A stretch of 64,000 nucleotides of DNA from Candidatus Schekmanbacteria bacterium (GTDB lineage Bacteria; Schekmanbacteria; GWA2-38-11; J061): contig JACRJM010000002.1 in NCBI GenBank assembly GCA_016219965.1, positions 112,233-176,232 of the forward strand, in the 5' to 3' direction. Positions 17,087 through 25,079 of the stretch are shown in pieces; position 1 is the stretch's first letter, and every line of letters begins with the position of its first letter. The position numbers and the translations under genes are program-made. The notes beneath the pieces were generated by a model that was not told where the DNA came from, made no database searches, and worked only from the letters and a program-made list of their open reading frames with translations.

Positions 17087-18118
17087 TTACCCGAAAAATA
17101 CTTTTGCTATATCGTATAAATCAAGATCAACAGTTTTAAGTTTGGCTACAACTTCTTCAAGTCCTATGGCTTCCATCCTGTTACAGTGAAAGGAAACCAT
17201 CATGCCAAAATTTTCATCTTTGATCAGATCCACTGCGGCAATACCGTATCTTGTTGCCAGCACCCGATCATAGGCGGTTGGTGTTCCGCCGCGCTGCACA
17301 TGACCCAGCACAGTTACACGGGTATCATATCCTGTCCTTTTTTCTATCTGTGCGGCAAGGTAGCTTCCTATACCTCCAAGCTTTACATGTCCAAAATCAT
17401 CTACCTGCTCACTTGTTGTCAGCGCTTCATTCATAGTATTTTCTCTTGATCCTTCTGCAACAACTATTATGCTGAAATTTTTTCCACGGGCATGTCTCTG
17501 CTGTAAAGTTTTGCAGACTTCGTCGATATCGAACGGGACTTCAGGAATAAGAATCGTATCTGCGCCGCCTGCGATTCCTCCAAAAGTGGCTATCCATCCG
17601 GTATGTCGTCCCATTACTTCCAATACCATTATCCTGTCATGAGATTCTGCAGTTGAGTGAAGCCTGTCTATGGCTTCTGTTACTACAGATACAGCTGTAT
17701 CAAAACCAAAAGTAAAATCTGTTCCGCTCAAATCATTGTCTATTGTTTTTGGTACTCCTACTATTTTTAAGCCTTCTTTTGAAAGTTTGCATGCAACGCC
17801 CAGAGTATCTTCGCCGCCTATTGCTATGATTGCATCAAGTCCAAACTTCTTATAATTATTGTGCAGCATCTGAAGCTGCTCATTATTCTTGTAGGGGTTT
17901 GTTCTTGATGTTCCAATTATAGTTCCGCCGCGGGGCAATATCCCTGAAACAGAAAAATTTGTAAGCGGTTCAGTTTCTCCAAATATCAATCCCTGCCAGC
18001 CGCGTTTTATTCCGATAATCTGATAGCCGTACTGAGAGCTTCGCCTTACTACAGCTCTTAACACAGCGTTTAATCCGGGACAATCACCGCCACCAGTAAG
18101 TACTCCTATTTTTTTCAT
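17087..18118 (-). CDS. pfkA: 6-phosphofructokinase, probably pyrophosphate-dependent
   Basis: This 343-residue enzyme phosphorylates fructose 6-phosphate. It has the phosphofructokinase landmarks GVLTGGGDCPGLNA at the N-terminus, GGEDTLG at 101-107, PKTIDND at 123-129, EVMGRHTGW near 168 and GHVQRGGTPTAYDR near 277. Residues 104 and 124, which are glycine in ATP-using E. coli PfkA, are aspartate and lysine here. That pair is the established signature of pyrophosphate-dependent enzymes, and GGED fits the Amycolatopsis-type group. I therefore predict a reversible PPi-dependent reaction. AGGAG lies a little upstream of the ATG. The gene is read away from the dcw cluster, toward tmRNA. Confidence 0.92.
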   Translation of the reverse strand: MKKIGVLTGGGDCPGLNAVLRAVVRRSSQYGYQIIGIKRGWQGLIFGETEPLTNFSVSGILPRGGTIIGTSRTNPYKNNEQLQMLHNNYKKFGLDAIIAIGGEDTLGVACKLSKEGLKIVGVPKTIDNDLSGTDFTFGFDTAVSVVTEAIDRLHSTAESHDRIMVLEVMGRHTGWIATFGGIAGGADTILIPEVPFDIDEVCKTLQQRHARGKNFSIIVVAEGSRENTMNEALTTSEQVDDFGHVKLGGIGSYLAAQIEKRTGYDTRVTVLGHVQRGGTPTAYDRVLATRYGIAAVDLIKDENFGMMVSFHCNRMEAIGLEEVVAKLKTVDLDLYDIAKVFFG

Positions 18119-18394
18119 TGTTTAATATTTCTCCTGAAAAATGGTTCTTCTGAAGTATCAGGGCTCAATTAATAAAATACAGTGTTTCATAACACAGATT
18201 AACTACAAATAGGCAGATTATCAATCTAAATTCCACCATACATTGATGCCAAAAAATTAGGCTTTTAAAAAAATAAAATTGATATTTGGCCTTAATATTG
18301 AGGTTAGTGAAATTTTTGACGCGACACATAGGTAATAGGGGAGAACTATTTGTTTTTTTTTTAAAAAAATAGAGGGGAAGTATTTCAATTTTTC

Positions 18395-18423
18395 TTGACA
18401 AGGGATGCCTATGGGGTTATCTT
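18395..18423 (+). promoter_or_regulatory. Promoter of the dcw cluster (PmraZ)
   Basis: TTGACA (18395-18400) and TATCTT (18418-18423) are separated by 17 bases. The predicted start is near 18430, just before the MraZ-box repeats. The rest of the 366-base gap 18119-18484 is AT-rich and holds nothing else I can name. Confidence 0.65.
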
Positions 18424-18434
18424 AAAGCCATATT

Positions 18435-18454
18435 GTGGGATAAGGTGGGATAAG
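18435..18454 (+). promoter_or_regulatory. MraZ operator: two perfect tandem GTGGGATAAG boxes
   Basis: GTGGGATAAG occurs twice in direct succession (18435-18444 and 18445-18454). This gives TGGGA cores spaced exactly 10 bases apart. MraZ in E. coli binds direct repeats of TGGGN separated by 5 bases upstream of its own gene, and this matches that description. The site lies between the predicted transcription start and the mraZ start codon. Confidence 0.75.
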
Positions 18455-18484
18455 TAATATTACATTTTAAAACTTGTTATAATA

Positions 18485-18961
18485 ATGCAGCTTTCTTCCA
18501 ATACTTCATTTACAGGTACATATTCTCACACTATTGATTCAAAGGGAAGGCTTAGTATCCCTTCTGAATTCAGAGAGATATTAAAAAACAAATATACTGA
18601 AGAAATCCAGTTATTTAAAAGCCCCATAAACCGCTGTATTGTTGCCTATCCGATGTCTGAATGGGAGATATTTCAATCCCGTCTCGACAAGCTCAGCAAG
18701 TATAACCCGCAGGAATGGAAAATCAGGGCGTTTATTCTATCGAGCACCCGTCCATGCATAATTGATAAGGCAGGCAGGATATTAATTCCAACAGATCTGA
18801 GAAACTATTCCGGTCTTGATAAGGATGTTGTCCTTTGGGGAGATATAACGAGTTTTGAGATATGGAACACGGAACGCTGGAATAAGGTCTATGATGATAC
18901 CCGCGAAAATCCTGATGTAGCAGATTTCATCGGCGAGATATTTGCAAAAAAGGGACTGTGA
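18485..18961 (+). CDS. mraZ: Transcriptional regulator MraZ
   Basis: The 158-residue protein has the two AbrB-like MraZ repeats: SHTIDSKGRLSIPSEFRE near residue 14 and IIDKAGRILIPTDLRNY near residue 93. MraZ forms ring-shaped oligomers and controls the dcw operon by binding tandem TGGGN boxes, which are present just upstream. The ATG at 18485 has no Shine-Dalgarno sequence and gives an N-terminus about eight residues longer than usual; no alternative ATG, GTG or TTG exists before the conserved region. It is the first gene of the cluster, with rsmH 14 bases downstream. Confidence 0.93.
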   Translation: MQLSSNTSFTGTYSHTIDSKGRLSIPSEFREILKNKYTEEIQLFKSPINRCIVAYPMSEWEIFQSRLDKLSKYNPQEWKIRAFILSSTRPCIIDKAGRILIPTDLRNYSGLDKDVVLWGDITSFEIWNTERWNKVYDDTRENPDVADFIGEIFAKKGL

Positions 18962-18975
18962 TACATGTATGAGAT

Positions 18976-19914
18976 ATGGTGAGATTTCACAAACCGGTAA
19001 TGTTGAATGAGGTGGTTCAATGTTTTTCTGCAATCACTGATGACGTGATTGTTGATGGAACTTTAGGGGGAGGCGGACATAGCGAGGAGATCCTGAAAAA
19101 CCTATCGGACAAAGGAAAGCTTATAGGGATTGATCTTGATCAAGAAGCGCTTGCGGAATCGGCAAACAAGCTTTCCTCATTCGGTTCTAAAGTGAAACTT
19201 GTCCGGGGAAACTTTAGCGATTTGGGGCAGATTCTTAAAGATCTTAAGATTGAAAAAGTAGGAGGAGTCCTTTTTGACCTTGGTGTTTCAAGCCATCAGT
19301 TTGACAGTAATGTGAGAGGGTTCAGTTTTGTTCGGGATGGAGCGTTAGACATGAGGATGGATACCAGAAGCGAGTTGAATGCATTTCGCCTGGTTAATGA
19401 ATGTTCCGCGCACGAATTGAAAAGAATAATAAAAGAATACGGGGAGGAGAGGTGGTCTGGAAAGATTGCTGCGGCTATAGTTCAAAGCAGGAAAAAAGAA
19501 GAAATTTCATCCACTCATCAGCTGGCAGATATTATTTCTAATTCTATTCCAAGAAAATTTTGGCCCAGCCGCATTCATCCCGCCACAAAAACCTTCCAGG
19601 CTTTGAGGATTGCAGTTAACAGTGAGCTTGAAAATCTCAAACAGGGTCTCAAGGCTGCGTGCAGCATGCTTAGAAAGGGAGGGAGAATCTGCATTATATC
19701 CTATCACTCTCTGGAGGACAGGATAGTAAAAAAATTTATAGCGCAGGAAGAAAAAGGATGTATATGCCCGCCTGAATTTATCAAGTGTGTCTGCGGGAAA
19801 GAGCAGACTTTGAAGAGGATTAACAGAAAACCATTAAGGCCGTCGCCTGAAGAGGTAGCTCAAAACCCGAGAGCAAGAAGCGCTCTTTTAAGAATGGCAG
19901 AAAAAGTAAGCTGA
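18976..19914 (+). CDS. rsmH: 16S rRNA (cytosine1402-N4)-methyltransferase RsmH (MraW)
   Basis: RsmH methylates C1402 of 16S rRNA using S-adenosylmethionine. The protein of 312 residues has the SAM motif DGTLGGGGHSEEIL near residue 30, LFDLGVSSHQFD near 95, and the C-terminal PATKTFQALRIAVNSEL near 200, followed by ISYHSLEDRIVKKF. It starts HKPVMLNEVV, typical for the family. It is in the usual position between mraZ and ftsL. Confidence 0.95.
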   Translation: MVRFHKPVMLNEVVQCFSAITDDVIVDGTLGGGGHSEEILKNLSDKGKLIGIDLDQEALAESANKLSSFGSKVKLVRGNFSDLGQILKDLKIEKVGGVLFDLGVSSHQFDSNVRGFSFVRDGALDMRMDTRSELNAFRLVNECSAHELKRIIKEYGEERWSGKIAAAIVQSRKKEEISSTHQLADIISNSIPRKFWPSRIHPATKTFQALRIAVNSELENLKQGLKAACSMLRKGGRICIISYHSLEDRIVKKFIAQEEKGCICPPEFIKCVCGKEQTLKRINRKPLRPSPEEVAQNPRARSALLRMAEKVS

Positions 19915-19943
19915 GTTTTAATATTAAGTTGGGGGGAATAATA

Positions 19944-20282
19944 ATGGGAGTAAATATCTATGTGGCAGGCTCCATGCTTGGCGAAAAGGCAGCGCATAAA
20001 CCAAGAGATGAGAGCAAGACAAGAAGCTTTCTTTACTATTTTTTTATCATAGTTGTGATTGGTGCAGGAATATTCCTTCTTACATGGAAAGAAATTTACG
20101 GGATGAAACTTGGATATGACATCCAGCAGAAAGAGGATGTGATTAAGGAACTCACAGTAGAAAACAGAGCGATGAAAATGAATCTCATGAGGCTTGCATC
20201 GCTTGACAAAGTTGAAAAGGAAGCCCTGGAGAACATGGAATTCAAAAAACCATTAATTTCTCAGATCAAGATAATGGAGTAA
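19944..20282 (+). CDS. ftsL: Cell division protein FtsL-like
   Basis: This small protein of 112 residues has one transmembrane helix (about residues 31-52, with FIIVVIGAGIFLLTW) and a short coiled-coil (IQQKEDVIKELTVENRAMKMN). That is the plan of FtsL, which bridges FtsB and FtsQ in the divisome. Sequence identity to FtsL is always low, so the call rests on topology and position between rsmH and ftsI. The ATG at 19944 is preferred over an upstream TTG at 19929 because GGGGGGA lies just before it. Confidence 0.8.
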   Translation: MGVNIYVAGSMLGEKAAHKPRDESKTRSFLYYFFIIVVIGAGIFLLTWKEIYGMKLGYDIQQKEDVIKELTVENRAMKMNLMRLASLDKVEKEALENMEFKKPLISQIKIME

Positions 20283-20301
20283 TTATGAGGTTATTTTCTA
20301 A

Positions 20302-22137
20302 GTGAAAGCACGCTCAATTGAAAGCATGAAGTCCAATACGGGCTTTGGAGATGCGAGACGGAGACTTAAGCTTATCCTCTACTGCCTTAGTTCTCTTTTT
20401 GCGCTGGCACTTATTAAGGATTTTTATCTTCAGGTCATAGCAAGCAGTACGCTTTCCGCAAAAGCTGCAAACCAGTTTCAGCGTGCTATAGAGATTAAAC
20501 CCAGGCGGGGTGCGATATTTGACAGGAACCGCTGCAGCCTTGCTGAAAGCATTGAAGTGAATTCCGTGTTTGCGATTCCAAGGGGGATATCAGATGCAAG
20601 AAAGACCGCATCTGTGCTGGCTAGGGTTTTAACGCTCAATGAATCTGAAGTTATTAAAAAACTTTCTGTTAACAAAGCATTCGTCTGGATAAAACGTCTC
20701 ATATCTGATGATGAATATAAAAAACTTTGCGAACTGAATCTTGAAGGGGTTGGATTTATAGAAGAGAACAAAAGAATTTACCCTCAGGATTCTTTAGGCG
20801 GTCAGATGTTAGGCTTTACGGGAATTGATAATGAGGGACTTGAGGGGGTTGAGCGTCAGTTTGAAAAGCATATAGCGGGTCTATCAGGTATTAAAGTTAT
20901 CACAGAACATGATGCGCGCGGCAAAAGTCCTTTTGTTTATGAAAAACCTGTGACTGACGGAGACAATATAGTTCTTACCCTTGATAAAAATATTCAGCAC
21001 ATAGTTCAGACCGAGCTTGCAAAAGGGGTAATTGAAGCTAATGCAAAAGGGGGAACTGCCATTGTAATAGACCCGTCCAACGGCGATATTATCGCCATAG
21101 CAAACTATCCGGAGTTTAATCCTAACGAGAGGAAAAGCTATAAACCGTCAGCCTGGAGAAACAAGGCAATCAGCGATTTCTTTGAACCAGGTTCACTTTT
21201 CAAAGTTGTCATGGCATCGGCGGCGCTGGAGAACAAGATAGTATCACCCTATACCATGATCGATTGCAGTCCCGGATATATCACTGTGGGAAACAGGAGA
21301 ATCAAAGATGCCCATCCACACGGCGTTCTTTCATTTAAAGAAGTGATAGGAAAATCAAGCAATGTAGGTTCGATAAAAGTATCTTTAAAGATGGGCAAGG
21401 ACCTCCTTTACAAATACATAAAACTTTACGGGTTTGGGGACAAAACAGGGGTAGGTCTTCAGGGCGAATCATCAGGGATGCTGAGAGATCCTTCAAAATG
21501 GTCAGGTGTGTCCATAGGTTCAATCACAATAGGTCAGGAAATAGCTGTCACACCGCTTCAGCTTACCATGGCTTATGCAGTCATTGCCAACGGCGGAGTG
21601 TTATACAAACCGCGGCTTTTGAAAAGAATCGAAGGCTGGGATGGGACATTGAAGGATAGCTTTGAACCGGTTCCTGTAAGAAGGGTTATGTCAAAAGAAA
21701 CTGCATTCACACTAAGGGATATCCTGAAAACAGTTGTTGAAGATGGCGGGACTGCGACTCTTGCCGGGATTGACGGTTTTACTGTGGCAGGGAAAACAGG
21801 CACTGCGCAGAAAGCCGGGAACGGAGGTTATTTGAGCGGTAAGTTTTTTTCTTCTTTTGTTGGTTTCCTTCCTGCTGACAATCCCAAAATTGTTATCAGT
21901 GTCATAATAGATGAGCCTGTCGGTGCTTATTACGGAGGAGTAGTTGCAGCACCTATTTTCAGGAGCATAGCTGAACGTTCAATGCTTTATCTTGGAGTTA
22001 AACCTGACGTGGAAACTGATAAGCCTCTTCTTGCTGAGGAAAATAACAAAGAGGCATCTGAGCCTCCAAAGATAAAAAAGGTTAATGCAAGTTCTCCTGT
22101 TGTAAAAGTATCTCCTCCCAACAAGAGAAAAAGCTGA
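20302..22137 (+). CDS. ftsI: Peptidoglycan D,D-transpeptidase FtsI (PBP3-type)
   Basis: The 611-residue protein has an N-terminal membrane anchor (about 22-42), a PBP dimerisation domain (about 55-215) and a transpeptidase domain. The catalytic SxxK is in PGSLFK near residue 298, SSN is near 352 and KTGTAQ near 498. It cross-links septal peptidoglycan together with FtsW. I see no PASTA domain; the tail after 575 is charged and low-complexity. The start is GTG at 20302, with no strong ribosome site. An ATG at 20326 would also fit and removes 8 residues, so the exact start is open. It is followed by murE with a 4-base gap. Confidence 0.93.
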   Translation: MKARSIESMKSNTGFGDARRRLKLILYCLSSLFALALIKDFYLQVIASSTLSAKAANQFQRAIEIKPRRGAIFDRNRCSLAESIEVNSVFAIPRGISDARKTASVLARVLTLNESEVIKKLSVNKAFVWIKRLISDDEYKKLCELNLEGVGFIEENKRIYPQDSLGGQMLGFTGIDNEGLEGVERQFEKHIAGLSGIKVITEHDARGKSPFVYEKPVTDGDNIVLTLDKNIQHIVQTELAKGVIEANAKGGTAIVIDPSNGDIIAIANYPEFNPNERKSYKPSAWRNKAISDFFEPGSLFKVVMASAALENKIVSPYTMIDCSPGYITVGNRRIKDAHPHGVLSFKEVIGKSSNVGSIKVSLKMGKDLLYKYIKLYGFGDKTGVGLQGESSGMLRDPSKWSGVSIGSITIGQEIAVTPLQLTMAYAVIANGGVLYKPRLLKRIEGWDGTLKDSFEPVPVRRVMSKETAFTLRDILKTVVEDGGTATLAGIDGFTVAGKTGTAQKAGNGGYLSGKFFSSFVGFLPADNPKIVISVIIDEPVGAYYGGVVAAPIFRSIAERSMLYLGVKPDVETDKPLLAEENNKEASEPPKIKKVNASSPVVKVSPPNKRKS

Positions 22138-22141
22138 AATT

Positions 22142-23650
22142 ATGAATCTGGATGAACTATTGACTAATATTGACTGCAAAAAAATTACATCTGCCGGGCT
22201 GGATATGGAAATAAGCGGAATCAGCTGCGATTCACGTGAGTGCGCCCCGGGATTTTTATTTGCCGCCATGAACGGTGCCAAAAGCGACGGCCATGGTTAC
22301 ATATTAGATGCGCTCAACAGAGGTGCATCTGTCTTCATGGTAGATGAAGGATTTGAATATGAAAAGCTGGGAAGTAAAAATCCATCCGCAGTTTTTTTAA
22401 CGTGCAGTGATACGAGAAAGAGCTTCGGTATGGCTGCAGCTAATTTTTACGGCAACCCTTCTTCAAAGATAAAACTCGTAGGTGTTACAGGAACAAACGG
22501 AAAAACAACTATCACTTATCTGATTAATTCCATACTTGAAAAAGCAGGAAGGAATACAGGCCTTATAGGCACAATAATATACAAAATAGGTCCTGAGGTT
22601 TTTCCTTCTTCCCTGACCACCCCTGACTCCGGGAAACTACAGAGATTTTTCAGTCAGATGATAGATGCAGGTGTGGACAGCGCTGTAATAGAGGTTTCAT
22701 CTCATGCTGTTCACATGAAGAGAATTGCAGGCTGCGAGTTTGATGTCGGAATATTTACCAACCTTACATCAGAACACATGGATTTTCACACAAGCATGGA
22801 AGACTATTATCTCTGCAAAAAAGACTTCTTTACAAACATGCTCAGCCAGGACGGAAAGAAATCAAAAAGTTTTGTCATAAATATTGATGACCCATGGGGG
22901 AAAAGGCTTGTTAAAGAACTGGGAGTCGAAACTGTTACTTACAGCATGAGTGAACCGGAAGCCACAGTTAGTCTGGTGTCAGTTATTTCAGACAGCTGGG
23001 GTATTGATGCAAAAATATCAATCAAAGGGAATATTCTGAATATATGTTCTCCGCTTTCAGGAAGATTTAATATCTACAACATAATGGCTGCTGCCGGGGC
23101 GTGCTGGTCGCTGGGTGTTGAGGCTGCCGCAATTGAAGCCGGGATAGAGGAATTGCAGGTTGTTCCGGGAAGGTTTCAGCGGATTGAGAACAACCAGGGG
23201 ATCGATGTGATAGTCGATTATGCTCATACCCCTGATGCCATTGAAAAACTCCTGACAGAGGCGAGACGTATCTGTGAGTGCCGTCTTATAACCGTATTTG
23301 GCTGCGGCGGCGACCGTGACAGAAGCAAACGGCCGCTTATGGGAGAGCTTGCAGGAAGGTTAAGCGACCTTGTATTTGTTACATCAGACAACCCGCGAAG
23401 TGAAGACCCTCAGTCCATTATATCGGAGATTCTTTCAGGTATGACCGGCGGCATGACCGGACGGGTTGCAGTGGTTGAGGACAGAAGCATTGCAATAGAA
23501 TCTGCGATAATGGAGGCGGAAAAAGGGGATATGGTGATTATAGCTGGAAAGGGACATGAGGATTACCAGCTAATTGGCGGGAAGATTATCAATTTTGATG
23601 ACAGAGAAGAAGCAGGCAAAGCGCTTGAGAAGAAAAAAGGGAAGATGTGA
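22142..23650 (+). CDS. murE: UDP-N-acetylmuramoyl-L-alanyl-D-glutamate--2,6-diaminopimelate ligase
   Basis: MurE adds the third residue to the peptidoglycan stem peptide. The 502-residue protein has the ATP loop GTNGKTT near residue 116, the carbamoylated-lysine region TPDSGKLQ near 160, and DNPRSEDP near 416. DNPR is the established signature for meso-diaminopimelate rather than lysine, so the wall is predicted to be of DAP type. The ATG lies 4 bases after ftsI, with weak ribosome-binding sequence. The stop overlaps the murF start (GTGA). Confidence 0.95.
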   Translation: MNLDELLTNIDCKKITSAGLDMEISGISCDSRECAPGFLFAAMNGAKSDGHGYILDALNRGASVFMVDEGFEYEKLGSKNPSAVFLTCSDTRKSFGMAAANFYGNPSSKIKLVGVTGTNGKTTITYLINSILEKAGRNTGLIGTIIYKIGPEVFPSSLTTPDSGKLQRFFSQMIDAGVDSAVIEVSSHAVHMKRIAGCEFDVGIFTNLTSEHMDFHTSMEDYYLCKKDFFTNMLSQDGKKSKSFVINIDDPWGKRLVKELGVETVTYSMSEPEATVSLVSVISDSWGIDAKISIKGNILNICSPLSGRFNIYNIMAAAGACWSLGVEAAAIEAGIEELQVVPGRFQRIENNQGIDVIVDYAHTPDAIEKLLTEARRICECRLITVFGCGGDRDRSKRPLMGELAGRLSDLVFVTSDNPRSEDPQSIISEILSGMTGGMTGRVAVVEDRSIAIESAIMEAEKGDMVIIAGKGHEDYQLIGGKIINFDDREEAGKALEKKKGKM

Positions 23651-25071
23651 AAAGATATTTTCTGGAAGAAATTATTGAGGCAACCGGGGCTCAATGTTTC
23701 GGGAACAAAAAAAAAGTTTTTTTCTCAAAGGTGTCAATAGATTCAAGGAAGTGTGCGGCAGACGAGGTTTTCTTTGCAATAACAGGAGATAAGTTTGACG
23801 GGCATAACTTTATCAGGGTGGCTTTGGAAAACGGGGCAGGAGGCGCTGTTTTTTCAGACAGGAATAAAGTGGAAGGAATTATTGAAAAAAATCCTGATGT
23901 CAGCCTGCTTGAAGTTAAGGACACGCTTTCAGCGCTCCAGTCTCTTGCAAGATATTACAGGAGAAAGGTAAATCCGTTGGTTATAGGGATAACAGGAAGT
24001 AACGGCAAATCGACGACAAAGGAGATACTCTCATCTGTGCTGGGCATGAATGGGGAAGTTCTTAAAAACCCGGGAAATTTCAACAACCTTGTCGGGCTTC
24101 CGCTCAGCATATTGCCTGTTGAGGAAGGGTGCCGTTATGCAGTTCTCGAGATGGGAATGAGCGCGGCGGGCGAGATAAAAAAACTTTGCGATATAGCAGA
24201 ACCGGTTGTCGGGATAATTACAAACGTCGGACTTTCACATTCTGAGAATTTTTCCGGCATAGAAGGAATAGGAATGGCTAAGGCTGAGATGGCATCATTC
24301 ATCCATGAAAACGGAGGGACATTACTCTATAACGGTGATGATCCGGTGCTTGAAAAAATACCACAGATAACCGCAGGAAAGACAGTTACCTTCGGGACGG
24401 GAAAAGATTGCGATGTAAGAATGTATGACCTTGAGACTTACGAAAATGGGAGTGCATTTAAGTTTGCTTCCGGAGACATCAATGAAGAGATACACGTAGG
24501 TATGCCTGGGATTCACAATGCTTATAACTGTCTTGCGGCAATAGCATGTGCACTCCATCTCGGTATGAGCTCCGATGAGATAAAAAAGGGAGTTTCTGAA
24601 GCCAGATCGCTTCCCGGCAGAACCACACTTTTTGAACTTGCCGGCGGGATCTGCCTTGTTGATGATACATATAATGCGAATCCATTATCCTTTGGGAGAG
24701 CCATCGAATATTTTGCAACTCTGAAAAAGAGCGGACGCAAGGTGATTGTCATGGGGGATATGTTCGAACTTGGAAAATTCTCTGATGAATCGCACAGGCA
24801 GATCGGCAGGCTTTCCGCAGAGAAGGGAATTACTATTCTTATTACAGTCGGCACCCTTTCTCTGGCAGCAGCAGAGGAGGCGGTAAAAAGCGGAATGAAT
24901 AAAGAAATGGTTTTTTCTTTTTCCGGTGCGGAAGAAGCTGGAAGGGCCCTTGTGGATATGCTTTCCAGCGGAGATTCTGTTCTCGTAAAAGGATCAAGGG
25001 GAGTGCATCTTGAGACTGTTGTAGCAATGCTTAAGGAAAAATTCGGCGGGGCAAACGGGGATAAGGAATAA
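23647..25071 (+). CDS. murF: UDP-N-acetylmuramoyl-tripeptide--D-alanyl-D-alanine ligase
   Basis: MurF adds D-Ala-D-Ala to complete the stem peptide. Landmarks are IDSRKCAADEVFFA near residue 31, the ATP loop GSNGKSTTKE near 116, NNLVGLPLSILP near 142, and VDDTYNANPLS near 338. Length of 474 residues is normal. The start is GTG overlapping the murE stop. The next gene, murD, begins 8 bases after the stop, where mraY stands in most dcw clusters. Confidence 0.95.
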   Translation: MKRYFLEEIIEATGAQCFGNKKKVFFSKVSIDSRKCAADEVFFAITGDKFDGHNFIRVALENGAGGAVFSDRNKVEGIIEKNPDVSLLEVKDTLSALQSLARYYRRKVNPLVIGITGSNGKSTTKEILSSVLGMNGEVLKNPGNFNNLVGLPLSILPVEEGCRYAVLEMGMSAAGEIKKLCDIAEPVVGIITNVGLSHSENFSGIEGIGMAKAEMASFIHENGGTLLYNGDDPVLEKIPQITAGKTVTFGTGKDCDVRMYDLETYENGSAFKFASGDINEEIHVGMPGIHNAYNCLAAIACALHLGMSSDEIKKGVSEARSLPGRTTLFELAGGICLVDDTYNANPLSFGRAIEYFATLKKSGRKVIVMGDMFELGKFSDESHRQIGRLSAEKGITILITVGTLSLAAAEEAVKSGMNKEMVFSFSGAEEAGRALVDMLSSGDSVLVKGSRGVHLETVVAMLKEKFGGANGDKE

Positions 25072-25079
25072 AAAGAGTA

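Noticed and set aside
18165-18401. Small minus-strand frame between pfkA and mraZ
   Set aside because: It is AT-rich low-complexity sequence that overlaps the mraZ promoter and has no recognisable protein pattern.
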